64,000 nucleotides of DNA from DATFPQ01 sp035264765 (GTDB lineage: Bacteria; Actinomycetota; Actinomycetes; Actinomycetales; Angustibacteraceae): assembly GCA_035264765.1 (NCBI GenBank), contig DATFPQ010000268.1, forward strand, positions 1 to 64,000, in the 5' to 3' direction. Below the pieces are notes generated by a model, which did no database searches, had not been told where the DNA came from, and was given only the letters and a program-made list of their open reading frames with translations. Positions 41,386-50,295 of the stretch are shown piece after piece. Position 1 is the first letter of the stretch, and every line of letters starts with the position of its first letter. The translations under genes and the position numbers were made by a program.

Positions 41386-41997
41386 TCAGTCGTGCGGCAG
41401 GTTCTCCTTCGCCTCCTCATAGGAACCGGTCGGCGGCTCCGAGGCGGGCTTGTACACCAGGTACACCACGCCCGTCTTGAATGCCTGCGCCGAGAGCAGC
41501 CTCAGGTGTCGAGCAGACCCGCCCTGTTCGAAGAGCTTCAGCCCCGACCCGGCGGTCGCTGGATGGACGAAGAGGTGCAGCTCGTCGAGCAGATCGGCGT
41601 CGAGCAGCTGCCGTACCACCGAGACGGACCCGCTCAGCACGATCCGCCCCACCGTCGGGTCGTCTTTGAGTGCCGTGGTCGCCTGGACGAGGTCGCCCTG
41701 CAGCTGCTCCGAGTTGCGCCAGCTGAGCTCCAGCGGACGGCGTGACGCGACGATCTTCCGCATGTCGCCCAGCCGCTTCGCGAACGGCGCGTCCTCCCCA
41801 CCAGCAGCCTCTCGTTCGGGCCAGGCGCCGGCGAAGCTGTCGTAGGTCACGCGGCCGAACAGCATCACGTCGGCGTCGTGCGTGCCGGTCACTGCCTCAC
41901 CCATCTCCTCGTTGAAGTACGGGAAGTGCCAGTTGCCGACGCCGGGATCGACGACGCCGTCGAGCGCCGTGAAAAGGCTGGCCGTGATCGTGGCCAT
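41386..41997 (-). CDS. RibD C-terminal/dihydrofolate-reductase family protein
   Basis: A 203-residue single-domain protein of the RibD_C type. It begins TITASLFTALDGVVDPG, has DVMLFGRVTYDSFAGAWP, GDMRKIVASRRPLELSW and the nucleotide-binding RIVLSGSVSVVRQLLDADLLDELHLF region, and ends with KTGVVYLVYKP. Members are NADPH-dependent reductases of unknown substrate, abundant in actinobacteria. ATG 41997. The MFS gene follows on the same strand but has its own promoter. Confidence 0.87.
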   Translation of the reverse strand: MATITASLFTALDGVVDPGVGNWHFPYFNEEMGEAVTGTHDADVMLFGRVTYDSFAGAWPEREAAGGEDAPFAKRLGDMRKIVASRRPLELSWRNSEQLQGDLVQATTALKDDPTVGRIVLSGSVSVVRQLLDADLLDELHLFVHPATAGSGLKLFEQGGSARHLRLLSAQAFKTGVVYLVYKPASEPPTGSYEEAKENLPHD

Positions 41998-42120
41998 GCG
42001 TTGTCTCCCGTTCTGTTGGTCGCGCTTACCGATCGTGCAGTAGACCGTACAAGCGCCCCAACCTCATCGCGGCGGCAGCGCTGAGCTTCGGCCGCCCTTG
42101 AGTTCACGATCTGCAGCAGC

Positions 42121-42858
42121 TCATTCCTTGCGGGCCACCACGATGAGCTCGCCATCCCCCTTGGTGACCGGCTCCCCGCGCCAGCCGCCGTAGATCCGCT
42201 CGACAGTGAACCCGGCCTCCTGCAACGACGAGGTGACCTCTGCCTCGGACCGCCACCGTAGGGTGACCACGCTGAACAGCTCCTCACCGTCCGCGAACGC
42301 GTAGTACTGGCACGAGGTGACGACGTCGTCCGCTCGGTCCGTGACCTCACTCCACATCAGGACCACAGTGCCGTCACCAAGGACGACGTGACGCCGCGTC
42401 TCCGCTGGGCTCCATCGCTCCCAGTGGCGAGCCCTCGCATCGCGAGTGTCGAAGACAAGACGCCCGCCCCACGCCAGCGCCCGGTTGAGGTCGCCCAGCA
42501 CCTCTCGCCAGTCCTCGTCGGAGACGAAGAACTGCGCCACATGGCTGGTCATCACGGCGACGTCGAAGGCGTCTTCCGGCAGCACCCGCGAGGTGCCCTC
42601 GATCCAGGTCACCCGGTCCGCCCCGGGCTTGCCCCGAGCCGCCCGCAGGGACGCCGCTGCCGGGTCGACGCCGGTCACCCGATGCCCTGCCGCGGCCAGG
42701 CCGAGCGCAAGGCGCCCGGTGCCGCAGCCGAGGTCGAGGACCCTGTCGGACGGGACCTGCTCGACGAGGGCCACGAAGAAGTCGTCCTCGCGGGACCACG
42801 GGAACGCCGCGTCATACACGCCGACCAGCCGGGGGTGCAGGAACTCGCCGTGGCGCAT
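42121..42858 (-). CDS. Class I SAM-dependent methyltransferase
   Basis: A 245-residue methyltransferase. SAM-binding motif I is VLDLGCGTGRLALGLAAAG (about residues 44-62), motif II VTGVDPAAASL, with FDVAVMTSHVAQFF as motif IV and GGRLVFDTRDARARHWERW after it. Substrate unknown. ATG 42858 is preferred since it begins the MRHGEFLHPRLVGVYDAAF helix typical of the group; TATGGT nine bases upstream could be a -10 of a leaderless mRNA. Divergent from the hydrolase gene at 42974. Confidence 0.85.
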   Translation of the reverse strand: MRHGEFLHPRLVGVYDAAFPWSREDDFFVALVEQVPSDRVLDLGCGTGRLALGLAAAGHRVTGVDPAAASLRAARGKPGADRVTWIEGTSRVLPEDAFDVAVMTSHVAQFFVSDEDWREVLGDLNRALAWGGRLVFDTRDARARHWERWSPAETRRHVVLGDGTVVLMWSEVTDRADDVVTSCQYYAFADGEELFSVVTLRWRSEAEVTSSLQEAGFTVERIYGGWRGEPVTKGDGELIVVARKE

Positions 42859-42973
42859 CCCGCGACCATAGTCCCGCTCGTTGAACAGCCCATCCGGCTG
42901 ACAGCGGAGCCGATGAGTATCGGTGACCTGAGCGGTCTTCCTGTCAGTCTCATCGACCGACGTGGAGGCCACG

Positions 42974-43861
42974 ATGCCCGATTCCCTCACCACCGATCTA
43001 CTGGACGTGCCAGGAGCGAAGCTGTACTACGAGGTCCGCGGCTCGGGACCATTGCTGCTCGTCATCGGGCAGCCGATGACCAGTGAGCCGTTCGGCCCGA
43101 TGGCAGGCCTGCTTGCGGCCGATCACACCGTGGTGACCTACGACCCACGCGGGCTGGGCCAGAGCACGGTGGAGGACCCGTCATCGGACGTGACACCGCA
43201 GATCCAGGCTGACGACCTGGCCCGCCTTCTCGACGCAGTCGGTGGCGGCCCTGCAGATGTGTTCGCCAGCAGCGGCGGTGCAGTTACTGGCCTGGCGCTG
43301 GCCGTTCGGCACCCCGCCCAGGTCCGGTTGCTCGTCGCGCACGAGCCACCGGTGACCGAGCTGTTGCCCGACGCCGAGCACGTGCGCGCGCTGGTCGACG
43401 AGATCGAGGAGGCTTACCGCGCCGGCGGCAACGCCCCGGCCTGGGGAAAGTTCGTCTCGCTCGTCATGCACGACGGGCTGGTGACCGCGGACGGTGTGCC
43501 GCCGGCCAGCTGGCCGCCTGGGGGAGCGGACTCCGGCGGCGCCGAGAAGTCGGCCGGCCAGGACACCGGTCAGGCCCCTCCCGAGCCGTCGCAGAAGCAG
43601 CTCGCCGACGACGAGCTGTTCTTCCTGCGCATGCTGAAGCCGTTCACCCGGTACGAGCCGGACGTCGACGCCCTTCGGTCCGGACGCCCACGAGTGCTCA
43701 TCGCCGTCGGAGAGATGTCCAGGGGCGAGGTCGCGGCGCGCTCGGCCAGGGCCCTCGCCGAGCAGCTCGGTATCCCGACCACGGCCTTCCCGGGGCACCA
43801 CGGTGGGTTCATGGACGACCCCGAAGCGTTCGCCTCGAGGCTTCGCGAAACGCTGTCCTGA
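42974..43861 (+). CDS. Alpha/beta hydrolase
   Basis: A 295-residue alpha/beta hydrolase of the epoxide-hydrolase/haloperoxidase type. VVTYDPRGLGQSTVED precedes the nucleophile elbow, which reads VFASSGGAVTGLAL with Ala instead of the first Gly (Ser about residue 100). The catalytic His is in FPGHHGGFMDDPEAFA near the C terminus. A low-complexity polar insert (about 185-205, GGADSGGAEKSAGQD) sits in the cap region. ATG 42974 has GGAGG five bases upstream. Confidence 0.87.
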   Translation: MPDSLTTDLLDVPGAKLYYEVRGSGPLLLVIGQPMTSEPFGPMAGLLAADHTVVTYDPRGLGQSTVEDPSSDVTPQIQADDLARLLDAVGGGPADVFASSGGAVTGLALAVRHPAQVRLLVAHEPPVTELLPDAEHVRALVDEIEEAYRAGGNAPAWGKFVSLVMHDGLVTADGVPPASWPPGGADSGGAEKSAGQDTGQAPPEPSQKQLADDELFFLRMLKPFTRYEPDVDALRSGRPRVLIAVGEMSRGEVAARSARALAEQLGIPTTAFPGHHGGFMDDPEAFASRLRETLS

Positions 43862-43943
43862 CTCCGCTCTCACGTCCTGGCCGCCGCGGCAGTGCCTTGC
43901 TACGGTTCGCTCCTCGGTGCCTGAGGGCTGACGGGGGACGACG

Positions 43944-45992
43944 ATGCGCCAGGACCACCAGCCCGACCAGCTTCGTGGAGCCGACCGCTCCGTGGTGCCG
44001 CCCGGTCCGTGGCCCCTGACGCCGGGCAACCGCACCCGGCTGGTACTCGCGAGCGCACTCATGCTGTTCGTCGAGCTGGCCCTGATCCGCTGGACGTCGT
44101 CCAACAACCTTTATCTGGTCCACCTGACGAACTTCGTCCTGCTGGCGAGCTTCCTCGGGATCGGCTTGGGGTTCCTGCGCGCACGCGCCGGCCGGGACCT
44201 CTTCCCGCTGGCGCCCGTGTTGCTCGCCGCGACCGTTGGCTTCGTGCTCGCGTTCCCGGTGCGCACGGGCACAGGTCCGGGCGGTCGCTGGGAGCTCGTC
44301 GGGCTGTTCGGCCTGCCGCCGCTGCCGCGGTCGTTCAGCCTGGCCGTCATCTTCCTGCTCACCGTGGCCACCCTCATGGCGTTGGCACAGGAGGTCGCCA
44401 GGACCTTCGCGACGTTCGAGCCGCTGGAGGCCTACCGGCTCGACATCCTCGGCAGCCTCACCGGGATCGTCACCTTCGCGGGCCTGTCCTTCCTGCGGTT
44501 GCCGCCACTGGGCTGGGCCGTGGTCGCGGCAATCGTTTTCGCCGTGCTGCTGGGCCGCAGAGCGAGGCGCTGGCCGGTCGCTGCCCTCGCCGTCCTCGTG
44601 CTGCTGCTGGGCGCGGAGTCCGTGCTCGGCAGCTTCCAGTGGTCGCCCTATTACAAGATTCAGACGCAGGACCTGCGCCATGGGCTGGTCCGCATCGAGG
44701 TGAACAACACACCGCTGCAGACCGCCCTACCCGTCGAGGAGATTCGCCGGAGCTCGCAGTTCTACCTCTATCCCTACACGTACGCCGGGTCCCGCGACGA
44801 CGTGCTGGTCATCGGCGCCGGGACGGGGAACGACGTGGCCGTCGCTTTAGACCAGGGCGCGCGACGCGTCGACGCCGTCGAGATCGACCCGGCCCTGCTG
44901 CAGATCGGACGCGACCGGCATCCCGACCACCCCTACTCCGACCGGCGGGTGACCACGCACGTCGACGATGGACGGGCGTTCATGGAGCGGACCGACCGGC
45001 GCTACGACCTCATCCTCCTGGCGCTGCCGGACTCCGCCACGATCGTGACCGGCCAGGCGGCGCTGCGGCTGGAGAACTACCTGTTCACCACGCAGGCGCT
45101 GGAGCAGGCGCGCTCGTTGCTCAAGCCGGACGGCACGTTCGCGATGTACAACTACTACGAGCCGTGGCTGCTCGACCGCTACGCCAACACCGTACGGACG
45201 GTCTACGACACGGCGCCCTGCGTCCAGCTCGGCCCGAGCTACGGCACGCGGCAGCAGGCCGTGCTCACCCTGCGCAAGGACGCCAGCACGGGCGGCTGCA
45301 CGACGACCTGGTCACCAAGGACCGCCGCCCTCGAGCCGTCCATGGACGACCGGCCGTTCCCCTACCTCGGCACGCGCGCCATCCCGTCCTTCTACCTGTG
45401 GATGCTCGCCCTGGTCCTGCTCGCCTCGGTGCTGCTGGTGCGTGCTGTCGCCGGTCCGCTGCGGACCATGCGGCCGTACGCCGACCTGTTCTTCATGGGG
45501 GCAGCCTTCCTGCTGCTGGAGACCAAGAACGTCGTCCAGTTCGCGCTGCTGTTCGGCACCACCTGGGCGGTGAACGCAGCCGTCTTCGCCGGTGTGCTGC
45601 TCAGCGTGCTCGCGGCGATCGAGGTTGCCCGGCGGGTGACCATCCGCCGACCGATCCTGCTCTACGCCGGGCTGCTCGCCGCGCTCGCCGCGGCGTGGCT
45701 GATTCCCCAGGACGCGCTGCTCGACCTGTCGCTGGCGCCCAGGTTCGTGGCCGGCGTGACGATCGCGTTCCTGCCCATCTTCATTGCCAACCTGCTGTTC
45801 GCGGTGCGCTTCAAGGGCGTCGGGTCCTCGACGGTGGCCTTCGGTGCGAACCTGCTCGGTGCCATGGTGGGCGGTGCGCTGGAGTACCTCGCCCTGATCC
45901 TCGGGTTCAACGCGTTGCTGGTCGTGGTCGCTGTCCTCTACGGGTTGGCGCTGCTCACCGGGCGGCGGCACCTCGTCGCCCAGATGGCATGA
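43944..45992 (+). CDS. Polytopic membrane protein with a spermidine-synthase-like domain
   Basis: A 682-residue protein in three parts: six or seven N-terminal helices (about 30-225), a spermidine-synthase/methyltransferase-like Rossmann domain (about 280-470) and six C-terminal helices (about 480-670). The Rossmann part has VLVIGAGTGNDVAVALDQGA, VDAVEIDPALLQIGRDRHP, THVDDGRAFM and ENYLFTTQALEQARSLLKP. Such membrane-embedded spermidine-synthase-like proteins are common in bacteria but mostly without known substrate; the aminopropyl-binding residues cannot be confirmed. ATG 43944. Confidence 0.85.
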   Translation: MRQDHQPDQLRGADRSVVPPGPWPLTPGNRTRLVLASALMLFVELALIRWTSSNNLYLVHLTNFVLLASFLGIGLGFLRARAGRDLFPLAPVLLAATVGFVLAFPVRTGTGPGGRWELVGLFGLPPLPRSFSLAVIFLLTVATLMALAQEVARTFATFEPLEAYRLDILGSLTGIVTFAGLSFLRLPPLGWAVVAAIVFAVLLGRRARRWPVAALAVLVLLLGAESVLGSFQWSPYYKIQTQDLRHGLVRIEVNNTPLQTALPVEEIRRSSQFYLYPYTYAGSRDDVLVIGAGTGNDVAVALDQGARRVDAVEIDPALLQIGRDRHPDHPYSDRRVTTHVDDGRAFMERTDRRYDLILLALPDSATIVTGQAALRLENYLFTTQALEQARSLLKPDGTFAMYNYYEPWLLDRYANTVRTVYDTAPCVQLGPSYGTRQQAVLTLRKDASTGGCTTTWSPRTAALEPSMDDRPFPYLGTRAIPSFYLWMLALVLLASVLLVRAVAGPLRTMRPYADLFFMGAAFLLLETKNVVQFALLFGTTWAVNAAVFAGVLLSVLAAIEVARRVTIRRPILLYAGLLAALAAAWLIPQDALLDLSLAPRFVAGVTIAFLPIFIANLLFAVRFKGVGSSTVAFGANLLGAMVGGALEYLALILGFNALLVVVAVLYGLALLTGRRHLVAQMA

Positions 45993-46079
45993 GCGCGCGG
46001 GACGAGGACTTCGGAGGTTGCGAAGCCGGCCTTGCGGCGCGTAGGCACACCGGCGTAGCGTGCCAGTAAAGGTTGTGTC

Positions 46080-47345
46080 ATGTTAAGATCAAAGTGTTTC
46101 AGTCGGTGCGCCACAGTTCCCTTTACGGCCCGGCTCCGGGTCGCCATTGCGGTTATCGGAGCCGCGGGCCTGGTTGCGGGACTTGCCGGGCCGGCGTACG
46201 CGCAACCAGCTGCCGCGACTCGAGCGTCCGTCCTTTCAGCAGAGCACGGCCAGGGCGCAGTCCGTCGCGAGCTCCAGCGAGCGCTCGACGACGTCGTCGC
46301 CGCTGGTGCCAGCGGGATGACGCTCCGGGTGGACGACGGCAAGCACAGCTACCGGCTGGCCAGTGGGCAGGCCCGGCTGAAGCCGGCGCGGTCCATGCGC
46401 CCGGCCGCGAGGCTCCGGGTCGGTAGCATCACGAAGACCTTCGTCTCCACCGTCACTCTGCAGCTCGTTGCCGAGCGCCGGCTGAGCCTGAACGACACGG
46501 TGGAGCGGTGGCAGCCCGGGCTGGTACCCGGCGGCAGCTTCATCACCATCCGGCAGCTGCTGAACCACACGAGCGGGATCTTCAACTACACCGACGACGA
46601 GGCGTTCGTGCAGCAGCTGCTGGCCCACCCGTTGCGCGCCGTGACCCCGCAGCAGCTGATCAACGTGGCCAACGCCCACGCACCGGTGTTCCCGCCGGGC
46701 ACGAGCTGGAGCTACTCCAACACCAACTACATCGTGATGGGGCTGATCCTGCAGCGGGTGACGCATCGCCCGGTGTCCACGCTGCTCAGGCAGCGCATTC
46801 TCCGGCCGCTCGGCCTCCGGCACACGTACCTCCCTGAGCGCTCGCCCGCTATCCGCGGATACCACGCCCATGGCTACCTGCCGCCATCCGTCACCGGTCA
46901 GGGCTACGTCGACTTCACCCGGATCTCGCCCACCCTGGCGTGGACGGCGGGCGCGCTGGTGTCCAACGTCGGTGACTTGCGCCGGTTCTACCGGGCGCTG
47001 CTCGGTGGACGACTGCTCAGGCCGGCGCAGCTCGCGCAGATGAAGAATCTCGTACCGGTCGGGGACGGGCTCGGCTACGGCCTCGGCCTGTACAGCCTGC
47101 CTACGCCGTGCGGACGGATCTGGGGTCACGACGGCGGCATCCCCGGCTACGTGACCATCGCCTGGAACGACGAATCCGGACGGCGCGGCATCACGGTGGG
47201 GCTCCCGACCCAGCCGGACGAGCGGATCGGAACGGCGTTCAACCGACTCCTGGAGATCGCGGCCTGCCAGGCAATGGGGCAGGCGCCGACGGTTGCCCGT
47301 CCCGCTGCGAGCGCGATGCGGTGGGGGGTTGACACCGCACAGTAA
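46080..47345 (+). CDS. Secreted serine hydrolase of the class C beta-lactamase/D-Ala-D-Ala carboxypeptidase fold
   Basis: A 421-residue exported enzyme. A signal peptide ends near AYAQPAAA (about residue 45). Active-site motifs are Ser116-x-x-Lys119 in VGSITKTF, Tyr212-Ser-Asn in SWSYSNTNY and HDGG (in GHDGGIPGYV), which takes the place of KTG. It resembles Streptomyces R61 DD-carboxypeptidase and related esterases. ATG 46080 lies in locally AT-rich DNA (GTCATGTTAAGATCAAAG) and has no good ribosome binding site, but no other in-frame start keeps the signal peptide. Its 3' end contains the promoter of padR. Confidence 0.88.
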   Translation: MLRSKCFSRCATVPFTARLRVAIAVIGAAGLVAGLAGPAYAQPAAATRASVLSAEHGQGAVRRELQRALDDVVAAGASGMTLRVDDGKHSYRLASGQARLKPARSMRPAARLRVGSITKTFVSTVTLQLVAERRLSLNDTVERWQPGLVPGGSFITIRQLLNHTSGIFNYTDDEAFVQQLLAHPLRAVTPQQLINVANAHAPVFPPGTSWSYSNTNYIVMGLILQRVTHRPVSTLLRQRILRPLGLRHTYLPERSPAIRGYHAHGYLPPSVTGQGYVDFTRISPTLAWTAGALVSNVGDLRRFYRALLGGRLLRPAQLAQMKNLVPVGDGLGYGLGLYSLPTPCGRIWGHDGGIPGYVTIAWNDESGRRGITVGLPTQPDERIGTAFNRLLEIAACQAMGQAPTVARPAASAMRWGVDTAQ

Positions 47346-47358
47346 AGATATATCGTGA
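47330..47358 (+). promoter_or_regulatory. padR promoter with palindromic operator
   Basis: TTGACA at 47330-47335 is a consensus -35 element lying inside the last codons of the serine hydrolase gene. The palindrome GATATATC at 47348-47355 overlaps the expected -10 region (TATCGT, 16 bases downstream of the -35). AT-rich ATATATC-type palindromes are typical of PadR operators, so the regulator at 47391 probably represses itself here. Confidence 0.6.
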
Positions 47359-47390
47359 CTGTTCTCCGATACGTCCCTGGAGGACAACTC

Positions 47391-47957
47391 ATGAACCCGT
47401 TTCGAGAACACGGCGGCCACGACGCCGCCCGCCACCACCGCGCCGGACACCGTGGGCCCGGACCCGTGGAGGGACTGCCTCGAGGTCCTCGCCGGCGCGG
47501 CCGCGTACCGCGCGGTGACGTCCGCGCCGCGGTCCTGCTGCTGCTGTCCGAACAGCCGATGCACGGCTACCAGCTCATGCAGGCCATCGCGGACCGCACC
47601 GGCGGACGCTGGACCCCCAGCCCCGGGGCGATCTACCCGACCATCAACCAGCTCGAGGACGAGGCCCTCGTCACCGTCACCGCCGACTCCGGTCGCAAGC
47701 TGGTCAGCCTCACCGACGCCGGCCGTGAGCACGTCGATGCCGGCCGCGACGCCTGGACCGACCCGTTCGCCGGCTTCGACGCGACCGGACCGGGCGCAGA
47801 CCTGCGCGGCCTGCTCGAGCAGCTGCACGGCGCGGTTCGCCAGGTCGGCCGGGACGGCACCGACGCCCAGCGCGCAGCCGCGGCCAAGATCCTCACCGAC
47901 GCCCGCCGCTCGCTCTACCTCGTGCTCGCGGAGGACCCACAGCTGCCGGACGCGTGA
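47391..47957 (+). CDS. PadR family transcriptional regulator
   Basis: A 188-residue regulator. A Arg/His/Gly-rich N-terminal extension of about 45 residues precedes the PadR winged helix (VRAAVLLLLSEQPMHGYQLM, SPGAIYPTINQLEDEALV, RKLVSLTDAGREHV) and a C-terminal helical dimerisation part. PadR proteins are ligand-responsive repressors, often of efflux or lipid genes. GGAGG lies seven bases before ATG 47391. Its partner gene is not obvious: the next gene is convergent. Confidence 0.88.
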   Translation: MNPFREHGGHDAARHHRAGHRGPGPVEGLPRGPRRRGRVPRGDVRAAVLLLLSEQPMHGYQLMQAIADRTGGRWTPSPGAIYPTINQLEDEALVTVTADSGRKLVSLTDAGREHVDAGRDAWTDPFAGFDATGPGADLRGLLEQLHGAVRQVGRDGTDAQRAAAAKILTDARRSLYLVLAEDPQLPDA

Positions 47958-47961
47958 GTCG

Positions 47962-48195
47962 TCAGAACGGCAGCCACGGCAGGAGGTCTGGCAGCAGATC
48001 CAGCCCGGCGAGGAGACCCAGACCGCCGGCGAGGATCGATGAGGCTCCGATGCCGACTGCTCCATCTGGCCCGGCCAGTTCGGCACCGGGCCGGTGACGG
48101 GCGAGCCACGCTCCCAGGGGACGCCGTAGCAGGATGATCAGGACGCCGAAGACAATGAACGGCGGTCCGACGTAAACACCTGCCCCCAGCTCCAC
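47962..48195 (-). CDS. Small membrane protein downstream of GH127
   Basis: A 77-residue frame from GTG 48195 with two hydrophobic segments, VYVGPPFIVFGVLIILL and SSILAGGLGLLAGLDLLPDL. TATCTT six bases before the GTG suggests a leaderless start of its own. It ends four bases from the stop of padR on the other strand and begins 56 bases after the GH127 stop. I do not recognise it; coding support is the hydrophobic pattern and third-position GC. Confidence 0.45.
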   Translation of the reverse strand: MELGAGVYVGPPFIVFGVLIILLRRPLGAWLARHRPGAELAGPDGAVGIGASSILAGGLGLLAGLDLLPDLLPWLPF

Positions 48196-48251
48196 ACCGG
48201 GAAGATAGGCCCTGACAGCGGCGACCGGAAGCCGATCGGCGCGGCGTCGCG

Positions 48252-50201
48252 TCAGCCCGCCTCCTCGCGGACCCACACCCGCATCTCTCCTGCTCCGCGG
48301 TTGGCCCAGGCGTAGTACGGCGCCGCCACGAGCTGCGCGTCCGTGCTGTTCCACGGGCCCGTGCTGTAGAGGGGGTCCGCTTCCTGCGACGTGTGCCGAC
48401 GTCCTGCCGCCGTCAGTGCCGTGACTCCGGCCAGGCCGGCCGGCGACGGCGCCACGTCGAGGGCCGCGGCCCGCGGGAGGGCGAGGTCGTGCAGGGCCGG
48501 GCCGTTGTCCGCCTCCTCCACGCAGTAGACGAACGGGCCGTACGTCAGCGCCACCGCGCCGGCGTCGGCGGCGACCGCCGGGTGGGCGTACTCCCGGCGC
48601 CCGGCCAGCTCCAGCTGCAGCACGACCTCGTCGCCGTCGGCCCACTGTCGACGCACGGACGCGTACCCGTTCACGGTCGCGACCGCCAGGTCGACGGCAT
48701 CATTGGCAACGGTCAACGTGCTGGCCGCCGACCATCCCGGCATCCGCAGGGACAGCGCGAACTCGACCGGTGTGTCGGTGCGTACCGTGAAGCGGACCTC
48801 CCCGTCCCACGGGTAGCCGCCGCGTTGCTCTATCACCACGGGGACACCCTGAGGCGCGAAGCGCGCGGTGCCGGCGGCGTAGAGATGCACGACCAGCTCC
48901 TCGGGTCCGGCCGAATACAGGTATCGACCCAGCGAGGTGAGCAGCCGGGCGATGTTGGGGGGACAGCAGGCGACGTCGAACCACTCGTGTCGCTCCACCC
49001 CGCCACGGCTGGCCAGCGGGTTGTCGTAGAAGAAGCGCTCACCGTCGAGGGCCACCCCGGAGAGGACCCCGTTGTAGAGCGCTCGCTCCAGCACGTCGAC
49101 GTAGGCGCCGTTGCGGTCGATGTGCGTCATCCGGGAGGCCCACAGGACCAGCCCGATCGCCGCACAGGTCTCCGCGTAGGCGCTCTCGTTGGGCAGGTCG
49201 TAGTCCTCGGTGAAGCCCTCGATCTCCGCGGTCGAGCCGATGCCGCCCGTGACGTACATGCGTCGTGTCGTCAGGTGCCGCCACAGCGTCCGGCAGGCCG
49301 CGAGCAGCGACTCGTCACCGGTCTCCACGGCCAGGTCGGCCATCGCGCAGTACAGGTACATCGCGCGAACGCTGTGCCCGACGGCCTCCGTCTGCTCCCG
49401 CACGGGCAGGTGGGACTGCATGTACTCCCGGTACTTCTCGGGGTTCTCGTCCCGGTCCCGGAAGTGGTCGCCGAAGAAGCCCGGAGTGCCGCGCCGCTCG
49501 GTCTCCTCGTCGAAGAAGAACGGCCGCTGGCCGCGCTCGTCCACGAAGTACTGGCCGAGCCGCAGGTAACGATCCTCGCCGGTCACGCGGTAGAGCTTGA
49601 CCAGCGCCAGCTCGATCTCCTCGTGCCCGTCATAGCCGCGCAGCTGTCCGGGCTCGCGGCCGAACCGCTTCTCGATGAGGTCCGTGTAGTGGCACACGAC
49701 GTCGAGCAGGGTCCGCTTGCCGGTCGCCTCGACGTGCGCGACGGCGGCCTCGATCAGGTGGCCGGCGCAGTAGAGCTCGTGCGCGTCCCGTAGGTCCGTG
49801 AAGCGCTGGTCCGGGGCGACGACGCTGAAGTAGCTGTTGAGGTAGCCGTCCGGCTGCTGCGCCGCAGCGAGCAGCTCGATGGCCTCGTCGACCTGCGCCT
49901 CGAGCTTGGGGTCGGGTTGCGTGGTGAGGCTGTAGCTGGCGGCCTCGATCCACTTGGCGATGTCGCTGTCCCAGAAGATGTGTGGCACGGGATCGTCGCC
50001 CGGACGCCACTGCAGCCGGAGGGCGTCCATCCGCCCCGTGCTGAGCAGCTGCTGGTGCTGGAACGGCAGCGTCTTCTTCCGGACGGTCTCGATGCGAGGC
50101 GACCAGAAGGCATCGTCGATGGTCACGTCGCGGAGCGGCAGTGGGGCCACTCGGGTCGTGGGCGCGGCTGTCGGCGTCGGTTCCTGCGCGGGCGAAGACA
50201 T
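48252..50201 (-). CDS. Glycoside hydrolase family 127 (beta-L-arabinofuranosidase-like)
   Basis: A 649-residue (alpha/alpha)6-barrel enzyme without signal peptide. The cysteine-based zinc centre of GH127 is visible: NESAYAETCAAIG (Glu and Cys ligands, about residues 338-345) and DVACCPPNIARLL with Cys412-Cys413, one of which acts as nucleophile in characterised members. HIFWDSDIAKWIEAASY and VTGGIGSTAEIEGFTEDYDL are further family blocks. It probably removes beta-L-arabinofuranose from internalised plant oligosaccharides. ATG 50201. A small membrane protein follows. Confidence 0.92.
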   Translation of the reverse strand: MSSPAQEPTPTAAPTTRVAPLPLRDVTIDDAFWSPRIETVRKKTLPFQHQQLLSTGRMDALRLQWRPGDDPVPHIFWDSDIAKWIEAASYSLTTQPDPKLEAQVDEAIELLAAAQQPDGYLNSYFSVVAPDQRFTDLRDAHELYCAGHLIEAAVAHVEATGKRTLLDVVCHYTDLIEKRFGREPGQLRGYDGHEEIELALVKLYRVTGEDRYLRLGQYFVDERGQRPFFFDEETERRGTPGFFGDHFRDRDENPEKYREYMQSHLPVREQTEAVGHSVRAMYLYCAMADLAVETGDESLLAACRTLWRHLTTRRMYVTGGIGSTAEIEGFTEDYDLPNESAYAETCAAIGLVLWASRMTHIDRNGAYVDVLERALYNGVLSGVALDGERFFYDNPLASRGGVERHEWFDVACCPPNIARLLTSLGRYLYSAGPEELVVHLYAAGTARFAPQGVPVVIEQRGGYPWDGEVRFTVRTDTPVEFALSLRMPGWSAASTLTVANDAVDLAVATVNGYASVRRQWADGDEVVLQLELAGRREYAHPAVAADAGAVALTYGPFVYCVEEADNGPALHDLALPRAAALDVAPSPAGLAGVTALTAAGRRHTSQEADPLYSTGPWNSTDAQLVAAPYYAWANRGAGEMRVWVREEAG

Positions 50202-50295
50202 GCGGCAAACGGTACCGATCCACGTCGTGGTCGTCGTCCGGTCAGGGACGCGACAACGAGCTTCGCGGGCGCAGCGAAGAGCGCGCCTTCGTCGG

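Noticed and set aside
44009..46069. 686-codon plus-strand frame
   Set aside because: Shifted-frame shadow of the spermidine-synthase-like gene; the real frame has the membrane helices and Rossmann motifs.
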